Assembly (NCBI GenBank): GCA_024220525.1
Contig: JAMYWO010000658.1
Span: forward strand, 1 to 10,725
Reading direction: 5' to 3'
Origin: Cochliopodium minus
Lineage: Eukaryota; Discosea; Himatismenida; Cochliopodiidae
Length of the DNA stretch: 10,725 bases
Every line of letters starts with the position of its first letter. Within the stretch, counting starts at the first letter, position 1. Below are positions 1-7,088 of the stretch, in pieces. Under the pieces are notes generated by a model. The model saw only the letters and a program-made list of their open reading frames with translations, did not search any database and was not told where the DNA came from. The translations under genes were made by a program, and so were the position numbers.

Positions 1-62
1 TTTTTATTTTTTATTTTTTATTTTTTATTTTTTATTTTTTATTTTTTATTTTTTATTTTTTA
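1..62. repeat. (TTTTTTA)n 7-bp tandem array at left edge
   Basis: About nine uninterrupted copies of the heptamer TTTTTTA run from the window edge to position 62. A short A/T stretch and a 3' splice site (TTTTCCAG, ending at 93) follow. The array therefore sits in the last part of an intron of the ankyrin gene, T-rich on that gene's sense strand. The array probably explains why the sequence stops here. Confidence 0.9.
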
Positions 63-93
63 TTTTTTTAAAAAGAACACTTGTGTTTTCCAG

Positions 94-1228
94 GATGAAG
101 AAATGATTGACATAATGACATCAAAGGGAGTAAGTTTCGATGGTAACGAAGAATATGACCCAATACTCATATTAATAAAGAAAAACAGACTAGGTAAAAA
201 AAAAAATAAAAACAAAAAAAAGAAAGTAAAAAATAAAAAACAAAAAATAAGAATAAAAAAAATAATAAAATAAAAAACAGAATAAAAATTTTAAACAATA
301 AAAAATAAAATAAAAATAAAAATTAAAAATGAATAAAATAAAAAATAAAAAATAAAAAAATTTAAAGATATTGTCAAAAAAATCCTCAAAAAATCATCTT
401 TTAAAATGATAAATACATTTGCCAATGTATGTATTGACAATGATTACGAGGTGGCAGAGCTTATCATAAAATATGGAATTCCCTTTGACATTTCCCACCA
501 TTATACTGGAACAGGGTTTTATTATGCCTGCAGGGAAAACTTTTGGAGGATTGTTATTTTGGTACTTTTAAATGGAGGAAATCCAAATCAAACAGAAAGA
601 TTTGTCAAAGACATTGTAAAAATTTTTATTTTGATATTTTTTTTTTTGATATTTCTACAATAATTTTTTTATTATTTATTAAATTTGATTTTTTAAATTT
701 TTATTTTTTATTTTTTATTTTGTTTTTTTTATTTTTTTATTTTTTATTTTATATTTTTTATTATTATTTTGTTTTTTTTGTTTTTTGATTTTTTGTTTTT
801 ATTATTTAATTATTTTTATTTTAATTTGTTTATTAATTTATTATTTTAATTTTTTTTTGATTTTATAAATGTTGGATTTTTTTGATTTTTTGGTTTTTAA
901 TATTTTATTATTTTATTATTTATAGTCTATAAATACTCCAAAGAAAATATCTTTTCAAAATTATTTGAGCGGAATAAAAAATTCGCACGAAATTATCAGA
1001 GATTACGAAGAACACAAGATGTGGAATAAAGAAAGAAACAAATACTTCCCTTGCTACTTCCAAGAGAGAATAGAGACATTGTTGCTCTGTTTTAGTGTGG
1101 TTTCGAGAAAATACAAGTTGGATATTAGTCAATATTTGGTTGATCTTATTGTGGATATTTATTCAAACGATAGAAAAAGCGAAAATGTTTCAAAAAAAAG
1201 AAAAGACATGGAAAGAAATCAAAATTAA
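94..1228 (+). CDS. Ankyrin-repeat protein with F-box/SOCS-like C-terminal module (5' truncated)
   Basis: This is the 3' part of a spliced gene. I read three exons: 94-193, 368-615 and 926-1228 (stop TAA). The introns are 194-367 and 616-925, and the first visible exon begins after a TTTTCCAG acceptor. The phases close (phase 1, then phase 0), giving 216 visible residues. The N-terminal two thirds look like two to three ankyrin repeats: the segment around ACRENFWRIVILVLLNGG shows the usual helix-turn-helix and 'NGGNPN' loop, and an earlier unit has VAELIIKYGIPFD. Ankyrin repeats bind protein partners. The third exon is not ankyrin. From W149 it matches, without gaps, the C-terminal module of the Rab gene at 3280-4460, and it ends in a short basic tail. 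An F-box- or SOCS-box-like adaptor role is inference. The ATG at 406 is internal and not the start. The gene begins beyond the left edge. Confidence 0.85.
1022..1165 (+). other. Shared W..E....FP..F C-terminal module (ankyrin copy)
   Basis: This segment encodes about 48 residues starting at W149 of the visible ankyrin protein. Its pattern is Wx2Ex4FPx2Fx3Ix4LC, then a short K-rich link and a hydrophobic helix (LVDLIVDIY). The same pattern with the same spacing occurs in the Rab gene at 3418-3552. Position at the C-terminus after ankyrin repeats is typical of F-box, PRANC and SOCS-box modules that recruit ubiquitin ligases. I make that comparison by position and general shape, not by a family match. 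Confidence 0.7.
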
Positions 1229-1431
1229 AATTTGTTTTTTTTTTTTAAAAAATAAAATTAGTAACAAATAAATTAATTTTTTTTTTTTTTTCAATTTAAA
1301 CCAAGAAAAACGTTGATAATTCTAAATATTAGATATTTTAAAAAAATGTTTCAAAAAAAATGTTGAAAATATTTTAAAATGACAATTATTTAAAATCAAA
1401 TATAATTTCAATATTATAAAATCCAATTATA

Positions 1432-1556
1432 TTTTCAAATTTAAAAAAAAAAGAAATTTAGAAAAATTTAGTTTTAAAAAAATATTAAAATAAAATTTTG
1501 TTTCAAAATTTAAAAAAAAAAAAAGAAATTTAGAAAATTTTCGTTTTAAAAAATTT
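1432..1556. repeat. Direct repeat, two diverged copies
   Basis: Two copies of about 50 nt (roughly 1432-1484 and 1501-1556), offset by about 68 nt, share the core AAAGAAATTTAGAAAA and then GTTTTAAAAAA. They differ by small indels in the A-runs. The copies are not coding and lie between the convergent 3' ends. Confidence 0.6.
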
Positions 1557-1574
1557 AAATGATAATCATTTAAA
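1554..1574. repeat. 10+10 nt perfect palindrome
   Basis: TTTAAATGAT and ATCATTTAAA are exact reverse complements separated by a single A, about 40 nt before the thioesterase stop codon in the convergent spacer. It could fold as a hairpin in either 3' UTR. In sequence this rich in A and T a chance origin is possible. Confidence 0.6.
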
Positions 1575-1615
1575 AAGTATTTGATAAAAAAAATTGTTTA
1601 GAATTTTATTTTTAA

Positions 1616-3232
1616 TTAATTTTTACATAGTTTACTTTGAACATATTCAAAAACTTCTTTCTCATTTTTATGTATGAAAAAATGTTCTCCATCAACCATT
1701 TTGATCTCGAAATTCTTTGAAGTGAAAAGCTTCCAGTCCTCTTGTTCTTCTCTCGTCAAAAAGTCGTCTTCACCTCCTATGTAGATGAAGTCTATCGGAA
1801 GAACTTCGCCGTTTTCTATGTGGACGTAGTTGAAGGAAAGGGAAAAGTCCGCTTTGATGCTTGGAGCGATCAGCTCCATCATTTCTTTGTTTTCGAGAAT
1901 TTCTTTTGGTGTTCCTTTTAATAATAAATTAAAAATTTAAAAAAATAAAAAATTTTAATCAAGTAAAAAACTGATATAAAATTAATAAACTGATAAAATA
2001 AACAAAAAATAAAAAATTTGAAATAAAAAATTGAAATAAAAAATAATGATAAAATAATAATAAAATAAAGATAAAAATGAAAATAATAATTAAATAATAA
2101 AATAATAAAATTTGAAATAAAATTTGAAATTTGAATTTGAAATAATTTTAAAAAAGTACAAATAAAATAAAATTATTTGATTATAATATTCACCTCCCAA
2201 TTTTTTGAGCAACTCAATGACATCTTCAGTTGAGAAATCGCTTGGATTTTTTCCTCCCAAAGAACTTTTAGTGTTGGGATTACTTTTCGCCATCAAAAAC
2301 AACTTGGTTGGCAGTTTGTAATTCTTTTTGAACATGTAACGAGCCACTTCATAAGAAACCAAACTCCCTAAAAAAATTTTACGAAAAAAAAAAAAAAGGA
2401 AAAAATTAAATGATAAAATCAAACAACAATCCAACGAAAAAACAAAAAAATTTTATATTAAACAAATTTTAAAAATTTAAAAATTTTTTGTTTTAAAAAA
2501 TTTAATGAAAGTGAAATAAAAATAATTTTATATTAAATAATTTAATGAAAAAAAAAATAATTCACAAAAAAAAATGAAATAAAAAAAAAATAATTCACAA
2601 AAAATGATGAATTAAAAAAAATAATTAACAAAAAATGATTTATAAATAAAAGTTCCAATCAAATAAAAATGGAAATTAAAAATAATAATTTATGGGTGAA
2701 TTAAAAATAAAATTAAAAAAAAATGAAAATATAAATGAATTATAAATGTATTAATTGATAGAACCCAAAGAATGACCCAAAAAGGATATTTCTGCATTTT
2801 TATACTTTTCTTGTGTAACTAATTCATTAATTAGATCTCCTAATTTTGGCGCCAAATCTTCTTGCAGATTGAAATATAAGGGCCTATCCATCATTCTCGT
2901 TCCTCTGCCTGGCAATTCTTTATTGAATGATTATATCGAAGAATATAATTTTTTTTTTCAGCTAAAAATAAATTAAAATTTTATATATTTACCTATCCCT
3001 ATAATTTGGATATTATCAGACATGTATTTATGTATATTATTGTATATTCTCGCAGATCCTATAATCAATATAAATGTCATGAGTATCATTCAAAGGAAAA
3101 AATTTTAAAATATGTTCGATATGATCTATAACCTCCTGAATATGGAAAACAGAAAATAATGAAATCAATATCATTTTTTCTTTCTGGATATAATTTGAAA
3201 AATTTTTTTGAATCTTCAAAATCTCTCTTCAT
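1616..3232 (-). CDS. Type II thioesterase (alpha/beta hydrolase)
   Basis: Five exons on the minus strand (3133-3232, 2993-3058, 2765-2917, 2194-2367, 1616-1914) join in phase to a 263-aa protein, a usual length for stand-alone type II thioesterases. All four introns (74, 75, 397 and 279 nt) are phase 1 with G before GT. The family signature is clear from end to end: FCFPYSGGSARIY near residues 27-39, ELPGRGTR at 56-63, the nucleophile elbow GHSLGS with Ser105, LGGTPKEILEN at 163-173, ADFSL at 186-190, the acidic residue in GGEDD (D214 or D215) and the catalytic His in GEHFF (His242). Such enzymes hydrolyse misprimed or stalled acyl chains from carrier proteins of polyketide, nonribosomal peptide or fatty-acid synthases, and some release medium-chain fatty acids. 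No synthase is in the window. The start is the ATG at 3232, preceded by an A-run and in frame with the conserved N-terminus. It lies 47 nt after the Rab stop. The family is well known in bacteria, so ancient transfer is possible, but the introns and base composition are native-looking. Confidence 0.9.
2551..2643. repeat. Three degenerate ~31-nt tandem copies in thioesterase intron 3
   Basis: Three consecutive units share the core AATAATT(C/A)ACAAAAAATGA with variable A-runs. They lie inside the 397-nt intron 2368-2764. A further pair of related words (ATTTTATATTAAA near 2450 and 2525) lies beside them. This looks like slippage and local duplication that enlarged the intron. Confidence 0.55.
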
Positions 3233-3279
3233 TTTTTTTTTATAATATTTTATTTTATTTATTTAATTTTTGTTTAAAA

Positions 3280-4460
3280 TTAAAGTAATGAACAAAAAAA
3301 ATAAGGATTTTCTCTTTCATCTCTATTGTTTTCATCATTTTGTTTATCTTCTTCTTCATTGTGAAGAACAATTGAATTCAAATCAGAAATGAGATCATTC
3401 TCATCTGTTTTGGGAGGAATTGATCCTTTTATGATTTGAAAAAGAACATATTTGGGTGGAAATTTAAGTTTTTTGATTTTCAAACACAAAAAGAAATTTA
3501 AAATTGAATTTTTAAAAGAAGTAGGAAACAGAGCGTGATTTTCTACCTCCCAATGTGTTGGAGAATAATTTAGGATTTTCCTGAGCTGTTGATAAGTTAC
3601 TCCCATCACTGAAGAAGCCAAAATGGAGAATGCTTCTTTTACATTTGTTTTATCTTTTGCACTAGTTTCAATAAAAGGGATTCCTTTTTAGAATCAAAAA
3701 TTATTTTGAATTAATAAAAAAGAAAAAAAATTTTGGAAAAAAAAATCTTAATTAATTTAAAATTGATTAATATAAAATAGTTAGTTTATACCAAGTTTAT
3801 TTGCAAACTCTAATCCTTCTTCAAAAGAAACTTGCCTTTTAGATCCCAAATCACATTTACTTCCGATCAAAATAGATTTAATATTTTCACCAGCGCTCTC
3901 TTTCATGATTTCAATCCATTCATTAAGTTTCAAAAAACTTTCTTTGTTTGAGATGTCATAAACAAGTAATACACCGTTTGCTCCCCTATAATATGACATT
4001 GACAAACTTTGAAATCTTTCTTGTCCTTTATACAATTTAATATTCACAATAAATCAATTTGTTATAAAAAAAACAATCAAATCTATCACCACACTTTTTA
4101 TAAAAATTCAATTTTAGATTTCAAAAATTAAATAAATAAAAAAATTATAAAAAATTTACAGTATCAAACAGGTGAATTTTTATCCACTTGCCATGAAGAT
4201 TTATCGATTTAGTTTTGAAATCCATTCCTATCTATTTGATTTAAAATTACGTGAATTAATTTCAAATTTAAAAGGAGTGGGGGACTCACATTTGATTTGT
4301 ATTCGATATACCTTGATTCATAAGTATATCTGCACAATAAAGATGTTTTCCCAACAAATGATGTTCCCAAAATAATGAATTTGTAGATATTGTCATATTC
4401 CTTATCTAATCCATTCATCTCAATAATTTTTTTTCTCGATTTTATTTTTTTATTTTTCAT
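3280..4460 (-). CDS. Rab-like small GTPase with extra C-terminal module and CAAX box
   Basis: Exons are 4290-4460, 4160-4231, a predicted micro-exon 4090-4093, 3792-4025 and 3280-3683; they close in phase to 294 aa. Rab-type order is clear: P-loop GTSFVGKTS (residues 32-40), switch I region ending IGMDF (58-62), switch II DTCGQERF (80-87, only if the micro-exon is used), SMSYYRGANGVLLVYD, G4 motif SKCD (138-141) and G5 ETSAK (166-170). After the GTPase fold comes the module Wx2Ex4FPx2Fx3Ix4LC (from W205), then an acidic linker and C-terminal CSLL. CSLL is a CAAX box whose final Leu favours geranylgeranylation, so the protein should sit on membranes. Three motif positions deviate: Phe after 'GTS' in the P-loop, Asn57 where switch I normally has Thr, and Ser in place of Asn in NKxD. 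Start: ATG 4460 gives a basic leader; the in-frame ATG at 4418 (MNGLDKEYD...) is equally credible and more Rab-like. The protein probably acts in vesicle traffic or as an adaptor. Confidence 0.85.
3418..3552 (-). other. Shared W..E....FP..F C-terminal module (Rab copy)
   Basis: This segment encodes about 45 residues from W205 of the Rab-like protein, between the last helix of the GTPase fold and the acidic prenylated tail. Over the first 24 residues it aligns without gaps to the ankyrin protein's C-terminus, with eight identities: W, E, F, P, F, I, L and C. A K-rich link and a hydrophobic helix (PPKYVLFQIIKGSI) follow, two residues shorter than in the ankyrin copy. Confidence 0.7.
4090..4093 (-). 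other. Predicted 4-nt micro-exon of the Rab-like gene
   Basis: Directly joining exon 4160-4231 (phase 0, ends in codons for D-T) to exon 3792-4025 (AAAG acceptor, begins with the last two bases of a Gly codon) breaks the frame. The 134-nt interval holds one AG/GT-flanked segment whose use restores it: TGTG between AAAAAG and GTGATAG. It supplies a Cys codon and the first base of Gly, giving DTCGQERF with the DxxG motif intact. The flanking introns become 66 and 64 nt, matching other short introns here (58-75 nt). No transcript evidence is available. Confidence 0.5.
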
Positions 4461-4741
4461 TCAGCAACAGAAAGAGAATCAGATAAAACATAAAATAAAT
4501 TAATTTGAACAAATGTCTTTTATTTTGAAAGATTGAAATCTTTTTTTATCGCCTCGAAAGAGGGATGGAAGATCTTTAAGATGAAACAAATTTATAAAAT
4601 TTTATCAAAAAGAAACTTTTTAATTATTTCATGTTTTAAAAAAGGTTTTAAAATGAGACTTGCACAAAGCTTATTTATAATTTCTTTTTAAAATTTGTTT
4701 AATAAATACATTTCATCCTTCCTTTTATTTCTTTTTTGTGA
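4461..4741. other. Intergenic region upstream of the Rab-like gene
   Basis: This stretch should hold the promoter and 5' UTR of the Rab gene and the 3' UTR of the membrane-protein gene that ends at 4742. No exon or RNA gene is recognisable. It is less repetitive than the introns. It contains a 7+7 nt inverted repeat (AAAGATT/AATCTTT, 4528-4543) and a CCTC-GAAA-GAGG hairpin at 4552-4563 inside a small G+C-richer patch (about 4548-4575). Confidence 0.5.
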
Positions 4742-6153
4742 TTAATCATCTTTATTTTTCTCGCTGTTTTTGGAAATGATGCCGACAGGGTTACTTGCGT
4801 TTTTCAAAATACTCTCCATTTTTAGTTTTTGGGTTTGGGGATAGCTTTTTTGACGAAAAAAAAAATTTAAAAAAAAATTTTATATTTAAAAATAAAATAA
4901 AATTTTAATGAAATAAAAATAAATTAAATAAATAAAATTAATTAAAAATAATTAAATTTTCTTACAAAATGGAATGTCTCAAACTTTCATCAATGATGAC
5001 AATCAAGAACAAAACAACAGCAACAAGAACAAAACTGGTGAACAAGAAAGAAATCCCATCAAAAAACTTCATTTCGGAGTGTTCTTTCCAAATGTAGTTC
5101 CATGATATAGCGGGAAGTTGAGGAGGAATTTGCTCTCCTGCTGTTAAAATTTTATCTTTTGTTTTGTAAAAAAAATAAAATTAAAAAAAAACAAAAAAAT
5201 ATCAAACAAAAAAAAAAATTTTTTATTGATGTTCTTAAAACCTAGATTTTATTTGAATTTTTAAATTAATAATAAATGTAGATAACCCATTTCAAAATGA
5301 ATTTTTTTTTTAGATTGGAATGGAAAGATCCAATATAAGAATGAAAAATGATATCATAACAATCCTCAAAAATCAAAGTCGTGTGAGATAAATATAGATT
5401 TTTGATAAATATATAATCCAACAAAAAAAAATAATATCCGCTGTAAAATTAATTAATTTTTTTTTACACATTGGCTTCAATTCGATGGATTTGATCTCAT
5501 TTCCCTCATAGGAGAATTCAAAATCGAGATTGATGAGATAAGATTGCTCGGTGAACAAGGTGACCCAATGGGTGATGTGCTTGTAGTCATCGATGGCGAA
5601 TTGCATGGAGATCTTTTGATATTTGTGCGAGAGATGATCAAGATAGGCTGTTGAATCGATTGCAAATCTGGGAAGTGTGAACCATTCTATATCATATTGT
5701 TTCCCATTCTATATTAAAGGATGGATAAGCTTGTATTATACTAATAATGGAATATATAAACGTGTCATCAATTATTTGAAATGAAAATTTGTTAATTAAG
5801 GATAATTTTGATAGATGATTTTATGACATTAAATGGATATAAACAATCTTATTGGAATCTTTCAAAATTTATATTGTATTTTTTGAATATACAGTCTATT
5901 TTTTATAATTGAAAATTAGTTTGCGAAAAATGATCAAATTTAGGTTATTTGGTGATGTATATAAATGGATTATTGAAAGAAATGAGAAATATTTCCATTT
6001 TTTAACTATATCATCAAATGTCAATTGATTATATTTTATTGATGAGTAAATTCTTACATCCAGATATCTGGTCATGCTCACATAATCTCCAATTCTGGTA
6101 GAAAAAGAAATGGTGATAAAGAAAATCAAAAATACAGCCAAAATCCTTTTCAT
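4742..6153 (-). CDS. Two-pass membrane protein of unknown function
   Basis: I do not recognise the family. The preferred model has five exons (6058-6153, 5470-5708, 5361-5440, 4966-5140, 4742-4844) that close in phase to 230 aa. Residues 4-18 form an N-terminal hydrophobic segment (ILAVFLIFFITIS), either a signal peptide or an anchor. A polar middle of about 145 residues follows, encoded in relatively G+C-rich sequence (HITHWVTLFTEQSYLINLDF is a representative stretch) with a likely beta-rich fold. Residues 168-188 form a strong C-terminal membrane helix (FLFTSFVLVAVVLFLIVII), followed by a roughly 40-residue lysine-rich tail. The expected topology is a luminal or external domain with a cytosolic tail. 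Two ambiguities remain. A 29-nt intron (5441-5469) could instead be read through to a donor near 5416. The first exon could use a donor at 6006 in place of 6057, adding 17 residues in the same phase. The start ATG at 6153 lies 48 nt after the upstream gene's stop, behind an A-run. Confidence 0.65.
5441..5469 (-). other. Candidate 29-nt intron
   Basis: On the minus strand this segment starts GTGTAA and ends TTTTACAG. Removing it joins a codon split 2+1 (Ile) and opens a 26-residue exon (5361-5440) whose downstream donor GTTATG (5360) fits the phase of the next exon. Without it, the frame stays open until a possible donor GTTGGA near 5416, which also fits. I prefer the spliced version because exon 5361-5440 has coding-like composition and the acceptor is well formed. 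Confidence 0.4.
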
Positions 6154-6201
6154 TTTTTTCAATTTTTTTTTATTTTTTTTTATTTCTCAAAAATATACAA
6201 C

Positions 6202-6750
6202 TCACAAATCATTTCTGGAAAGATTATAAGCCATCTTTTTCCTTCTCTGTTTTTCCTTTGGATTTTTTTCCTTTCTCTTTTTAGTAATGTAAATTTTTTG
6301 AAAGAATATCCTGCAGTTCTCTTTCTTCTTGTCGATGGAATTGATAGCATCAATACCATTGCCCTTGAATAAATGAGCATTCTTAGATTTGGTGTATTTT
6401 ATAAAGCCATAGTAATCCAAAAGGTTAGGATCAAATTTATCTTGTTTATTGAACAACAAACCCACATTGAGCACCAAGAATACAAATCCCTCTATTAAAA
6501 ATACTTTTGCCAAACTTGCTAATTCAGGAGTGATCGATTCATAGTGAAGATATTGGATCTGTTCAATGAGTTGATTATAAAATGAATATTGATTAATTTT
6601 CCTAAAAGGACGAAGCAAAATCCCTTGAGCAATAGGGCAAAGAATTTGACCATTCTTTTTTTTTTTTTTCATTATAAAATTTAAAAATGAAAAAATTTAA
6701 ATTTTAAAAAAATTTACCTTCATGTTTTCTTTTTGAATATTTTCTTCCAT
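6202..6750 (-). CDS. Small single-pass membrane protein
   Basis: Two exons (6718-6750 and 6202-6654), joined in phase 0 across a 63-nt intron with an A-rich AAAAAAG acceptor, give 161 aa starting MEENIQKENMK. An alternative start at 6672, inside that intron, would give MKKKKKNG and 156 aa with no splicing. One hydrophobic segment is clear at residues 59-79 (LAKVFLIEGFVFLVLNVGLLF). Before it is PIAQGILLRPFRKI, and after it a lysine/arginine-rich C-terminal third ending KKMAYNLSRNDL. The E-x-A-x-x-L...E-G-F-x-F layout of the hydrophobic segment weakly recalls OPA3-type mitochondrial proteins, but conserved landmarks of that family are missing, so I do not assign it. The stop is 48 nt upstream of the next gene's ATG on the same strand. 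Confidence 0.6.
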
Positions 6751-7088
6751 TGTAAAGTTTAAAAGATAGTTTTTTTGTTTTTTTTATTTAGTAATATTTT
6801 TTTAAAAAAGATTTTAATTTTTGAAATAACATAAAAATATATTTATTTATATGAGACTTCAATTCTCAAATAAGTATTGAAATGAAAAGAAAAAAATTCC
6901 TTCTTAATTGAAAAAAAAAACAATTCCAAGGTAATTAAAATCTAAAATAAATGGAATGATTTTTTAAAAACAAATAAAATTAAAAATTTTAAAAGTTATT
7001 AAAATTGAAAAAAAAATTAAAATAAAATAAATAATAATATTAAGAAAATTAAGAAAATTTTTATTTAAATTTTTTTTTTCATTTTGTT
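6751..7088. other. Intergenic A/T-rich region
   Basis: This is 338 nt between the CHID1-type stop (7089) and the start of the small membrane-protein gene (6750). It should contain the promoter of the latter and the 3' end of the former. I see no exon, RNA gene or strong repeat. Confidence 0.6.

Larger units (their letters stand above)
1229..1615. other. Convergent intergenic spacer
   Basis: This is A/T-only sequence between two convergent genes (the ankyrin stop at 1228 and the thioesterase stop at 1616). It must hold both 3' ends. Several AATAAA-like words occur just after 1228. I see no coding exon. It contains a diverged direct repeat (1432-1556) and a palindrome (1554-1574). Confidence 0.7.

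Noticed and set aside
1-62. Left and right arrays as telomeres
   Set aside because: Both arrays lie in introns a few bases from splice acceptors of truncated genes, contain only A and T, and resemble internal microsatellites such as 8389-8430.
406-663. Independent small gene starting at ATG 406
   Set aside because: The frame continues upstream through the 368 acceptor to exon 94-193 with matching phase, and the ankyrin pattern spans the join.
543-788. Plus-strand reading frame rich in Phe, Leu and Tyr
   Set aside because: It is a shifted frame over the ankyrin exon end and the T-rich intron 616-925; its protein is low-complexity translation of T-runs.
920-1132. Minus-strand reading frame opposite the ankyrin C-terminal exon
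   Set aside because: It is the antisense shadow of exon 926-1228, which shows the conserved module.
2551-2643. CRISPR-like repeats
   Set aside because: The copies are degenerate, A-rich, with no unique spacers, and lie in a eukaryotic intron.
3037-3219. Minus-strand frame at the thioesterase N-terminus
   Set aside because: It is a wrong frame across exon 1 and intron 1. The frame from ATG 3232 gives the FCFPYSGG motif of the family.
4172-4375. Plus-strand reading frame over the Rab gene
   Set aside because: It is antisense to exons holding the P-loop and switch regions of the Rab-like protein.
5361-5606. Extension of membrane-protein exon 2 through the A/T-rich region to its stop
   Set aside because: Reading on to the stop would lose the C-terminal membrane helix exon, which joins in phase only after splicing. 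Partial read-through to a donor near 5416 remains an alternative and is noted in the findings.
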